Shown here piece by piece: positions 35,870 through 46,754 of a DNA stretch of 51,147 nucleotides. Both the position numbers and the translations under genes were made by a program. A model generated the notes under the pieces. It saw nothing but the letters and a program-made list of their open reading frames with translations, ran no database searches and was not told where the DNA came from. Origin of the DNA: Trichoplax sp. H2 (lineage: Eukaryota; Placozoa; Uniplacotomia; Trichoplacea); NCBI GenBank assembly GCA_003344405.1, contig NOWV01000314.1, forward strand, positions 1 to 51,147, written 5' to 3'. Every line of letters starts with the position of its first letter. The stretch's first letter is position 1.

Positions 35870-38100
35870 CAATTTTCTGCTCAAAGTGATGCCATGCTTA
35901 GCATGGGTCAAATTTTCGTTCTATCATGCCTAATTACATTCTGTTTCTTCCCGTTATAATTATTCATTCAATTTATCTATCCATTTTTCAACCGACTGTG
36001 AAATTATTTTAACCGGAATAAACTATTTTCTATTAATCACAGATTATTTTAGTCAAGCTTGCAATCACGACATAGTAAGTGATATTCATTCCTAAAATAT
36101 CTATCTCCTACTTTCAGCATAAATTTCAACATAGAATTGAAATAATCATTACAGTAGTGCTTATATACGTTCGTAAGTTTTTTTTTTTTAACGAGCACAT
36201 TCTTGGGTAAATAGATATAAATAACTGAATAAATAGTTTGCAATGCACAAAATTCTACTTGGTGTATATTATTTAATTTGGATAAGATCGTTGCTATTAC
36301 GTCAAAATAAGCACTCTTGTTACGTTAAGTCGTTAAGAAATCTTCATTTGTTAAGCTAGAATACTCCTTCTGGAAGAGATTTCTACATTGCGAAGATGCT
36401 TTCTTTCCCAGTAGTCTATGGCAGACCTCAATAATTCATTGTTAGTGATTTACAGAAGATTACCTTTACATTCTGTCATTTCTTATTACGGTTTGGAAAT
36501 GAACCAATAATTATATAATCTGTAATGTGAATCCAGTCAAAATTTTTAGAATGCTAATTGAATATTAATACATCGACATTATTTTGGCTCAGCAATGCCT
36601 ATGCATAAGAAATGAAACCCTAAATAGTAATGCCATTTCACAAGTAAGCTAATGTAATCTAAAGTTTCTTAAAATCGTTTCAATGTAAGCAATACATTAT
36701 CACATTGACTAAGAGCAGCAAAGATCAATCTCTAGTATGGAAGAGTTTGAAGAATCGTGAGCATAAATTTGTGAGTGTAAGATACATTCATTATCACTGT
36801 ACAAGTTAAATCAAATTGATTAAGTGCATATAGAAAATTTGATAACCGTTAAGGCAATCATAAACTTGAATAACAATTTATTTCTAAATATCGATAAATA
36901 TATATCACAGAACTACATTACGACAGTCATTAATTCTGTTCACTACATTGCCTGTTATCTGCATCCCAATAATAATTTATCTGTTGAGTGATCTTCTAAA
37001 TTTGCTATACATTTTTATACAATAATATGCATGTAATTGACATCCCTAGGTGCCATCTTTTTTGTAAGTTATTCATGCAATATCAGAATGCGTACCATTG
37101 AGGAAGAAATAAAAGGCACGATTTCCTTTTATGTCTTTATTCATTATATAGAAATAAATATACTCGTAGTCTTTCGCAAATTATATTATTCGCTTTAGAA
37201 TGCTCAACTGATTCAGCGAATTTTTTATCTGATTGGTTTCACAAAATAACTTATTCACTAATGGATGCATACTCAAAGTAGAATAGAGCACATAAGTAAA
37301 TTTTGATAAAATAATATTAGCAAAGTATTTGCACAGAATAGAATTAGATTGGTTAGTCTTAATATCCAAGTAAAACGTAAACGAGTAAATCAATATTGAT
37401 TTTATTTGCAATTAGCCAGAAGAGATTGAATAGATATATTTTTGCAATAATTCTTGATGTCTGCTACATGCAGCTTTAGCACTAATTTTGTTCACATGAA
37501 AGTTTCCTTACTATTGCTTACTCCTGATAGATACCGAACATAATCGGCATGTTGCATAACTTTACCCGATTTCTCCTACCAATATCAGGATGTCGGCAGT
37601 AGCTGCTGTCGTAGCAATCACACTTACCTTGAATGCCAGTTACTCATGGTGACAACATCTTCCATCTCTGAACGCTGTAGTCAATAATATTATATCGTAC
37701 GGTAATACATGCAAAACAGTCACTATTGGTAGAAATATCAGTTCACAGTCTTAAAGACAAAATCGGTCTTATGGATGCTTGTAACCTATATAAGGGGGAA
37801 GAAATCAAATGTAGTAATGACAAGAGCATCAGGTTAGTGTCTAATTAATCTCACTCTTGGTGAATAGCAGCTCCAAAACTTTTATTCCAATGACTGTAAA
37901 TATGTTTACAATCCGTAGAAAAATAGACATCCAGTAAAATAGATCGAAAATTTAAATTAGGATTCAATAAGAAGTGGTTACTAAGAGCTTATAAATTGGG
38001 GGGATCCATCACTATCTTTGAATGCAATTAATTATCATAATACGAAATTAGTGAAAACTCTATCAATCTTAACGATTATTTCAAGCAAGAATAGGAATGA
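35870..38100. other. Spacer between convergent methyltransferase copies 1 and 2
   Basis: About 2.2 kb of AT-rich DNA. The open frames at 36049-36243 and 37181-37411 have no domain or codon support and I do not call them. No inverted similarity between the two halves is obvious by eye, unlike the spacer region of copies 3 and 4. Confidence 0.55.
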
Positions 38101-38106
38101 TGCTAA

Positions 38107-39222
38107 CTACGAGTCACAAAGTTTATTCTGACATATTTTCACAGCTTTTTCAATCTTCTGCTTAAATTCATCGCTTGCTTTTCTGCTTAGGATGACTTGC
38201 ATACACGAAACTACTTCAAAGCCATCATTATTGTCTATAGCATCAATCACTTTGTCCACAACATGGTTTAGTCCACGAGGAGATTGATCAGCGTGCATAT
38301 TATCCGGTGAGCGGTGACCAATAAATATGGTAGCGTACAAACCCTGTAGGGCGATAGCATTGCCCTGCAATTCGTGATATCTGCTGGGATCTTTGTAGAT
38401 ATCACTGTATTTTTTATATTCCTTAGATTGGAATAGCTTAAACGTGTACGGTATCTCAAAATAAGTTAATCCTAATTCATTGCACGAGCTCCTAATGATG
38501 TAATCAACCGATAAACTCTTATATTCTTCCTCGGTTGGAGTCTCATTTTCAATTACCCCTCTAGTATAGTAAGCTCTTGCCAAATATGAGTGAGGAACTG
38601 GTGAAAGGCTAGTATGGAATAGTATTGCAACGCCATCGTCTGACAATAAATTGCTTGCAACGCTATCAACAAGATTGGTCACGCCATAGCGACCATTTTT
38701 ATGTTGGCCACGGGCGTAGTAGACTGCATGAGACATAAAGACAAGATTAAATCGATTCATTGAAGTTTTCATTTCCTCATCTCGAAGCAGTAACTGCACA
38801 ACATCATCCTGCAAAATATCGCCATATTTAACTTGAAAACTCTTTAATGGGATAGTCTGTGCTTGTTCAACCTTGGAGAAATTTTCTTCTGCTAGGCCTT
38901 TTTCCTTTTTGCTATTTCCTTTCTCATCTGTAGATTGATCGATACCGGCAAACACTGGATGTTTGTCTATAGCTCTAATATCTAACCCTCCTTTAAATTC
39001 TACATTTTGCAGGTAACGGATAATTGCATCTGCGTCTCCACAGCCAATATCGCCGACTATAGTTGGTTGATCCTCACGACGAAACAAGCCATCACTTTCA
39101 AGTTCTTTTAAGAATGAGTGATTTAATAGAGATAATAACTGATGATCATTATTGCGACTCTTATAGCCAAGAAACGCTTTATCATATTCAAAAATATCAG
39201 TTCTAATCGTTTGTCCCTCCAT
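38107..39222 (-). CDS. Class I SAM-dependent methyltransferase, copy 2 (371 aa)
   Basis: Paralogue of copy 1 and in convergent orientation to it. I choose ATG 39222 (MEGQTIRTDIF) because all four copies start at this position; a longer open frame to 39303 has no in-frame ATG. Motif I reads VGDIGCGDADA: the third glycine of GxGxG, present in the other copies, is alanine here (residue 64). Conserved segments are LDIRAIDK, YGDILQDDV, FNLVFMSHAVYYARG and LSRKASDEFKQKIEKAV. A small insertion around residue 100 (lysine-rich) explains the extra three residues. The frame is intact. Activity is plausible, but the altered SAM loop makes it less certain than for the others. Confidence 0.85.
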   Translation of the reverse strand: MEGQTIRTDIFEYDKAFLGYKSRNNDHQLLSLLNHSFLKELESDGLFRREDQPTIVGDIGCGDADAIIRYLQNVEFKGGLDIRAIDKHPVFAGIDQSTDEKGNSKKEKGLAEENFSKVEQAQTIPLKSFQVKYGDILQDDVVQLLLRDEEMKTSMNRFNLVFMSHAVYYARGQHKNGRYGVTNLVDSVASNLLSDDGVAILFHTSLSPVPHSYLARAYYTRGVIENETPTEEEYKSLSVDYIIRSSCNELGLTYFEIPYTFKLFQSKEYKKYSDIYKDPSRYHELQGNAIALQGLYATIFIGHRSPDNMHADQSPRGLNHVVDKVIDAIDNNDGFEVVSCMQVILSRKASDEFKQKIEKAVKICQNKLCDS

Positions 39223-39229
39223 GGTTATG

Positions 39230-41050
39230 CTGCTATTTCCTTCAGTACCAATCCCAAATGCCGTCGATCTGTGATAAGGCGTGCCGGTGCCGGTGGCGTA
39301 CACTTACTACACTCTTCCAATTTTATAATCAGCTAACCGACATATCGACTTCTCATAAATGACAATAACGTAGTAGGCCCTTAGGGCGTATGGAGTCTTT
39401 TATTTTGACTTCATTAATTATTCAAGACTTAGCTTGGTCAGAAAATCTCATTTTTACAGATTGTCCAGCAGTACAGTCTAGTACAGTCTAATGATTGCTA
39501 GTCCAGTTGGTGCTAGAGGACAGTCGAGTCCACGATACTGCATGTACTGTACACAACCGTTGACTGCATGCTGTTTCCCGAGGGATCAAAGTATAGTACT
39601 GTCGAAATAAAAAGGAAAAGGGCTTTTCTTGTTCCACTATGGAAGAGAGCCTAAACAATATGCCGGGACAAGTTAAACATTGAGTTATCATTGAATTGGC
39701 CAAAAATCTTGTACAGCCATCGATGGAGTACTGCAAATGTTTACTCAACTAGTCAACTTGATCAATTAACTTAAACTTGAAATTACAGTAGAGTAGACAA
39801 AATGCAGTTTCGCGTTTTTATACAGAATACAATACTGCACTTTGCATATCGGTGTTTTGCGATCATGATATTTTACTTTTCGGCTGCTTTTTACCTGCAG
39901 AGTACTGCAACGGTATATGAGACATGAGAACTAGAATCCCGGTTTACAATTCTACCTGTAAAAATTCTAAAACGCCTAAAGGACTAGACCTTGTATGATA
40001 ATCGTCTATGATCCATGGATGGCAGTCAATAATATTGTTTATAGAAGGCAAGAAACATTCTTTGCAAGGAATTGTTTATTACCATTATAGATATCTGTAT
40101 TACTGTAGAATGTTATATACTCCATTAATTTATTCTACGAAATTACTACGCAGAACATTGATAAAGTCAAAGCTTTCCTTACCAAGCCTATCCATTGACT
40201 GTATCCGATATGACATAATCACGTAGCTAAACCGGATACACAATTGCACGTCCTATTTAATCGCAAAGATAATTGTACATAATAGCCCCAATTCAGGTTT
40301 TAGCCGGAACATATATATATAAACATCTGCATTATGTTTAATATGTTAATACCGTTTGTATATATTATTATTATAATAGAACCGTCATATCAAGCCATAT
40401 ACAATACTGTGGCAAGTAAATGCACACTAAACTGTATTAGCACTCGGTTCCAATGGAACTTATTTTACTAATCTAATATGAAATATATATTTAACCTTAA
40501 CATACCGTACTTATGGTATAATAACTACTGTACAAATTCGCAGTAATTTCATAGATCACTTTAAGGCATAAATTATATCACTATAGCATAAAATTTGGCA
40601 GTAAATCAAGCCTAATATAGCTAAATTTTGTACTAGAGTAAATAATCGTGAAAAGTGTTTGCGTTAGTGTTCGAAAGTAGACAATGTGTCACAGAATTAC
40701 AAATCAAGTATCTTTATTGTAGTTTTTTGCTAAACATAAAAAATTGAATACATATCATTATTTAAAACAGTTGAGGCATCACTTTATACATAAGGCATTC
40801 AAGATATAATCAATAAAACAAAATCAATTTATGGATTTCATAAGCCAGCCAAAATATCATTTTTTTCTCTTATAACATGACTCTATAACTATTTCATAAG
40901 ATCCAAATTACATTTAATGACGTTTATTTCTTAAAGAATAAGAGCGAGTGATTCTCTTTTGCCCTGAAAGTATAATAAAAAGTATACATGTTTCAACTGT
41001 ATCGAGCAATAGATGCTGTGTCCATTAGAACACCAAACTAATTTTTTATA
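39230..41050. other. Intergenic region between methyltransferase copy 2 and the helical-repeat gene
   Basis: No supported gene. Short CAGTAC/GTACTG-type runs occur at about 39468-39490 and 39540-39610, as elsewhere in this half of the window. The frame at 39488-39748 (-) runs through them and is judged spurious. The last exon of the helical-repeat gene could continue here if GTATGC at its end is used as a donor, but I found no exon. Confidence 0.45.
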
Positions 41051-41053
41051 CTT

Positions 41054-44000
41054 TTACAATGTCAAAACAGTAAACCAAATCGTAATCTGCATACCTTGCA
41101 TACTTTCTTCCTGATGCATATTATCCTTGAGCATGATATTGGGTTGATTTTTCCTTTTCCTAGAGCCAGACTTTAATTTCTTAAGGTTACTCTCATCATC
41201 CCTTGAAGCATCTGCAGTCGGTTGTTTGCCATTCTTAGTTGTTGTACCGATTTGGTCCTTGACCTCTTTGGCTTCTACAGTCTTATTGTGTTTCTGTTGT
41301 TCATCATCTTTCAAGATACATTCCTCATTGTTGCCTTTATTACCGTTTATTGATGGAGACGATTTTAACTGATCACTATTGCCTTCGAATTCTTGTGCAT
41401 CATTTGTCTTGCGTAGGATACTGCCTACATATTCATTGTCACTTTCGTCTGATGATATTTTCGCAGATATATCATCAGAGATCTCTGAGTCGTTCTACGC
41501 CAAAAAGTAAATAATACAATTATCTACTATTACCATCGCATTTATTACACAAGCATATTTCGATGCAGTATTAAACGTAGAAGTCTTAATTGAAGATACT
41601 ATTTCAAATGACTTCATAGCTAACTCTAACCTCGTTTTCTTCAGCATCTGTATCTTTGGCAGATTTCTGACTGCTTGTATCACTAAACTATAATATCGAT
41701 ATTCATAATAAGGTAAACGATACAATTTTAAAATTTAACCGGGTATCCTATTCTACTGAAGTCAAACAATACTTTTACCTCCTCCTCAGCAGCTATTTTA
41801 ATATCTGCAGATTTATCCTCAAAGAACAAATCACCCGGCTGTTCCTCATGGCTTTCAACTTGTACTTCTTCTTCTACAGCTAACTATTGATTTAGGTAGA
41901 TTGTATTGCGTTTAATATACCATTATCAACAGATATCTATTTTTTATATTTTAAACAAAAGAGACTAAATTAATTTCATACATTTAATAGCTGTTCAGTA
42001 ACGTCCTCGGGCATATTATGTAATAAATAGTCGGATACTTTTGATCTTGTCCAAGTCTTCTTAATAAAGATTGTTTCCAATAATCTATAAAAACGCAGGG
42101 TCATAACCGAAAAGTTTATAGCAATACTGCTAAAAACTGTATTGAACGATAGCAGTCTTTATACATTAAAACAGAATCATTACTGTTTGTCTTTACGGCT
42201 TAACCAATCATGAAAATTCGTCGGCGCATCAATGACTGCTGATACCTATGTTTAAATTGATACACATATCGTAAATTACCATTTCGAAGACTTAATCTCC
42301 AAAATATCATAACTATAATTTTAATATGCAGCTCATACATATTTCTTAATGTCAAGTATTTCTTTTTCAAACGTTCGTCCTAAACGATGTACACAGATAT
42401 ACCTGAGGAATTCAAGTCGTCATTAGTAATATAGACATTAAAGCTTAGGGTTAAGGTTATATTTACAAATGTACGGGGAATGTCTATTACTTGACATAGG
42501 CAGTACAATCTTGCAAATCAGGTTTCAACAAAATGGCTTGCCTAAGGGAGCGATCAATAGCCCGAATTAATACAAAATATGCAACACAGATAATTGCAAC
42601 TAATGCTTAAACAGTCTGAGATACTTTATTAGTGGTAATAGTTTCCGTTTATCAACCACAGTAGATTGCAGGATGACATCGAAAAGGAATTCCGGACAAC
42701 AACCTGTAAGCGTCAGAAGAGCATTGTTGCAATAGCTGCAAAAAACTAAATATTTATTTAAGAATAACAATCTGGCATAGTTTAATGGTTTGATTAACCG
42801 TTAATTTTCATCAGCACTTACTTATGGTCCGTAAAGTAAAATTTAATGCAGTTACCGATAACTGTTGATTGTTACCGTCGTAGTTTTTGCTATAAGAACA
42901 AATAAAGGTAATTAGTGCTCGCACGTTTAGAATTTTGTTAAGCGTTGCTTGCCTGGAAGTGCAAATATCCAAGTCTATATACAGCGATAGATAGGCCGAG
43001 ATGATATCCAGATACTTAATACGAATAGTTGTATCTGCGTCATATTTAATCTAACGAATAAAGTGAGGCTAAGACTTAATTTATTGATATAAAGATTGCA
43101 AATCGCGGATGTTTTGTTCAGATCTTACATAGTTTCCGAATTTAAAATGAATTAATGTTATAAATTTGGATAGCTTGCTCCTTAGTTCTTCCATATGCTC
43201 CAAGGTTTGTGGAGAAAAAGCTTTGGTTAGGTATTCCGTAGACTCAACAATTACCTCTCTAGATAAGGTAACAAGATGAAATCAACACTACAAGTAACCT
43301 CAACATAACAATTTAGCAATAAGCAAATACGGGATCGTTCGACTTACTTTAATAGGGCTGCCATAATTGGTAAAAAGTCCTGTCATCAATATTAAGCAAA
43401 TTCAGTGACATACATAATCAAACATCTACTCATATTTAAGTAAGTAACATTCTACAAGCCTTATAGTTCCAATCAAGGATCTATAAATGCTGTGCTGTAT
43501 ACCAAAAAGTTTACCTGTACATCCTCCATGGTATATAACCTATTTATAGTTGTTGTTAGTAATTTCGCAGTTGCATCCATGGAGTCTTCATAAGTCTCTT
43601 TCTATTGAGTTATCCAACAAAATTTTTAGCAAGTCTTTTATCTTTTGATTAATGCGATAAATGATTTAGCTTTAACAATAGCCAATTAATTATAGATTTA
43701 ATTTGTTAAAAAGTTAGACGTATAAAATTAACAATTGAGTTACATATATCTGCGCAAGAGATGAAACCACTAGCGATATAGCTTCGGAATTGATATCAGA
43801 TTCAAATAATCCTAGAACTTAATAGTAGTAAGAAATGAGGAAAGTTATTAGTTAAAGCACTGGTTATTTGTTATCTATTAATTGTTACAGGTAATACATA
43901 GATCAGTAGAGCTTTATTTACGAAGATCAACGCAACTAGATAGCAAATTAGTCGGCGAATAATAGTGACTATGTGACACCCATATCATTTCTTATATTGT

Positions 44001-44997
44001 CACAATTCTACTCTATTTAATACAGTCATGAAAAATTTCGAAAATGACTGTATGAATGTCTTGAAATATTGCATGATGTCATAATGGTATTAATAAATCG
44101 CATTGCAGCAGTTTTTGATTTACACACATGCTAAATTTAATCAGGGTATGCTTACGATAATTTTCTTTGCTTTCATTATCTTTCAGCCCTCGCATTATAA
44201 GATCGACGATAGTTTCATATTCTTTACCCTTTAGTATACGCGCTTGCAATTGCTGTAATCGGATAGGAAGCAGTGTTACAAATTGAAAAAAGCACTCTAA
44301 TTGGCAAATCTACGGCTTAATCATTGTGTATGAAAGTATAATAATCAGTTTATAGAATAACGTTACCAATTGAAGCCTTTCTTGATTGTCTTGGTGAAAT
44401 AGTCTATAGAATAGCAAGAAAATGGCAGATCAATCAAGTGGTATAGAATCTCCTCCAATTTCATAGCATAGATTACGATTGCAAAAGTAAAAACTGCGAA
44501 GATGATTGTTTCCTTACTTTATGCCTGAATAATACATATCGATCTACGTATCCATCAGTTATCAAAATGCAACAAAATCCATGCGTAATCATTCAGAGTA
44601 ATAATGAATAAAAGTGCATCCTAAATGATGCAAAGATATTACTAATTCTATTTGAAAACTAAGACCTGCATAACTCTTCCGCTAAACTATTGAAATTCTC
44701 CTGCAATTGTTTCTTGATTTCCCCATCAGGCAAAGAAGAGATTCCACTACGAAACCGCTCTCGTAATTGATCATTTGTTAGTATCCGATCCGCTATAATG
44801 TCAAATGATGAAAATGGGTAAATGGGCCGATGCTTACGGTACGAGTTAGCGTTAGCAATGACGGTTACATTACTTGCAAATTAAATGAATTGTAGTCGAT
44901 TACTGTGATTCAACTTGTACTCAAGGTTACCTTGTAGTAAACGTTCTTTCAGCAATTGCATAAAAGTCTGAGCTAATGATTCTGTTTGGATATCCAT
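41054..44997 (-). CDS. Helical-repeat (ARM/HEAT-like) protein, 17 exons, about 625 aa
   Basis: Reconstructed by eye. Exons: 44997-44931, 44792-44666, 44403-44367, 44252-44156, 43811-43744, 43601-43515, 43379-43348, 43258-43129, 43050-42822, 42745-42625, 42541-42491, 42402-42339, 42245-42184, 42084-41982, 41883-41779, 41687-41631, 41494-41054. Phases agree throughout and the total is 1878 nt. Residues 1 to about 455 are nearly all helical with hydrophobic heptads (FMQLLKERLL, DFLPIMAALLKEVIVE, YLDIISAYLSLYI, NALLTLTGCCPEFL), suggesting ARM or HEAT repeats. The rest is disordered: acidic (VEEEVQVESHEEQ), serine-rich, then basic (KKLKSGSRKRKNQ), the last resembling a nuclear localisation signal. 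Exon 10 start, exon 13 donor and the 3' end are the least certain. Family not recognised. Confidence 0.65.
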
Positions 44998-44999
44998 CA

Positions 45000-45565
45000 C
45001 GTATGCCTATCGTCTAGAATAAAACAATAGGAAGAGGAGTAGGTTAATTCAAAGTGCATGTCTATGTGCGACGTTCGATCAAAGCTACCCGAGGTAACCT
45101 ACTGTATGCAATAATTTAATCTATAATCTTTAGCTACTGTATGTACTCGTATTTTAGAGAGTCGATATTAAAATCTTGCACAGTAATTATACTTGAAATA
45201 TTAATTGATAGCAAAAATGAAGGTAACTGATGAATTGTAAAAAAGAAATGAATCAATGGCAGGTATTTCCATTGGCAGTCATCGCCTCAGTTTTCTATGA
45301 ATCACTTGGCTAAATCCATGCTGAAACAGAATCACTTACTCGGTTTAAGCTTGATCAACTTTGACTTTCCAGTAATTTTTCACCTTCAATTATGGCTAAA
45401 ATGGATCACTAATTAATACTAGAGTATGCACCCACAGAATGCAGATGTTGGGTTCTTTCTTGAGATGAGTGGACAAGCGGCATTCAAATTTATAAATTCA
45501 ACGTGATATTGCTACCTGCTAGTGCTTGATTGCTTGAGGTAGGCGCATCGCCATCGGCAAGCAAT
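45000..45565. other. Intergenic region upstream of the helical-repeat gene
   Basis: No gene seen. The promoter of the gene at 41054-44997 should lie here, but no TATA box or other site stands out. Confidence 0.4.
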
Positions 45566-45790
45566 ATTACAGTCCTGTGCTGTACCGTACAGTACAAACT
45601 ACAGCATCGCCATGGTAAATACTGTAGACGGATTCGCGCGTGCGTACAAGTTACCTCCAATCACAACCATTTACAGTGCTGTGCACTGTACGTTACAATG
45701 TTCAGTACTGTGCATTGTATGTACTGTACAGTACTATACTGTACGTACAGTACAGTACAGTACTGTAGTGTACCGTACTGTACTTTGACG
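45566..45790. repeat. GTAC/CAGTACTG palindromic low-complexity tract
   Basis: A run built from overlapping TGTAC, CAGTAC and TACTG words, densest at 45719-45784, is self-complementary over much of its length. Shorter islands of the same words lie near 39470, 39600, 46607-46622, 49023 and 49292. The open frame at 45530-45817 passes through it and is an artefact of the repeat. Confidence 0.8.
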
Positions 45791-45909
45791 CCCGTTGAAC
45801 CTCTAATTTACATTTGATGCAGTTTGTAACTCAGTCAGTCGTAACGTTGTATACTGAAGAAAGTAATATTTAGATGCCTTGGTGAACAAAATTGATCTTC
45901 CGCAACGGT

Positions 45910-46395
45910 ATGGCACGCTTTATAGCCACCGTGTACGCAAGTTTCCTAACCTTAAAAACAGCTTAAAAGCGGACATTGACATAAATTAGAATGATTGAAT
46001 TGAATAACGTAGTGAAATCTAAGCTGCCTCCTTTTAAGGTAATCATTGACTGATCGCTAAGTGTAAAAAAATCTATATTTGATACCGACAGTATAGTTTC
46101 AATCAATCTCGAAGGATGGCGATTGGCACGATTTTACATGGTTTTGGGCCATTTTGTAAAGGAAATTTTGCCAATCGCACCCCTTCCATGCCGATTGAAA
46201 CTACATTGTCGATATCAAATCTGGATTATTTTGTGGCTTAGCGATCAATCAATGATAGCTTGAAAGTACACAACTTGAATTTTAATCCAAAATATTACAT
46301 AATTCAATTTTTCTAATTGATGTAAATGTCCGCTTTTCAGCTGATTTTGAGGTTAGAAACTTCCCTATACAATGGTATATCTCGTACGTCTGTTT
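45910..46395. mobile_element. Foldback (MITE-like) element, about 0.45-0.49 kb
   Basis: The two halves are imperfect reverse complements around about 46150. GTTTCCTAACCTTAAAAACAGC at 45941 pairs with the sequence ending GGTTAGAAAC at 46360. Further in, AGCGGACAT, GATCGCTAAG, TTTGATA, TTTCAATC and GATTGG all have their complements in mirrored order. The similarity fades outward, so the ends are uncertain and I could not fix a target-site duplication. There is no coding capacity, as expected of a non-autonomous DNA element. Confidence 0.75.
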
Positions 46396-46446
46396 CGAAC
46401 TGTACACTAAATTACTATTACCTTCATCAAAGTGCTTTGCCCTCTA

Positions 46447-46600
46447 ACTTGAAAACGGATGGCCGGACACCCATCTGGAAATGATGAATTGCACCGCCAC
46501 TTGAAAACGGATGGCCGGACACCCACCTGGAAATGATGAATTATACCCGGTACGCCACCTGAAAACGGATGGCCGGACACTATCTGGAAATGATGAATTA
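46447..46600. repeat. Three-unit tandem repeat (52 and 58 bp)
   Basis: The segment TTGAAAACGGATGGCCGGAC and following bases to GGAAATGATGAATT begins near 46449, 46501 and 46559. The units are almost identical, and their GC-rich core (GGATGGCCGGACA) stands out from the AT-rich surroundings. The minus-strand frame at 46444-46635 is produced by this repeat. Confidence 0.9.
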
Positions 46601-46754
46601 ATTACTACAGTACTGTACTGTATTATTGAACACAAAGAATAGCTTGAGCAAATATTCTCTTGTTATGATGATTTTATGCAGGCTTATTGATTCCAAAAAG
46701 AATAATTTTGCAATAGCAGTGGTGCTTTGTTCAAATCAATGTAGCGCAACAAAG

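Noticed and set aside
39223-39303. N-terminal extension of methyltransferase copy 2
   Set aside because: The extension has no ATG start; homology among the four copies begins at ATG 39222.
39488-39748. 86-codon minus-strand frame as a small gene
   Set aside because: It runs through CAGTAC-type repeats, shows no domain, and starts in repeat-like sequence.
45530-45817. 95-codon plus-strand frame through the GTAC-rich tract
   Set aside because: Its sequence is dictated by the repeat (many Cys, Tyr and Val), it starts at a TTG-type codon, and no splice sites or family signal support it.
46444-46635. 63-codon minus-strand frame
   Set aside because: It is a translation of the 52/58-bp tandem repeat.
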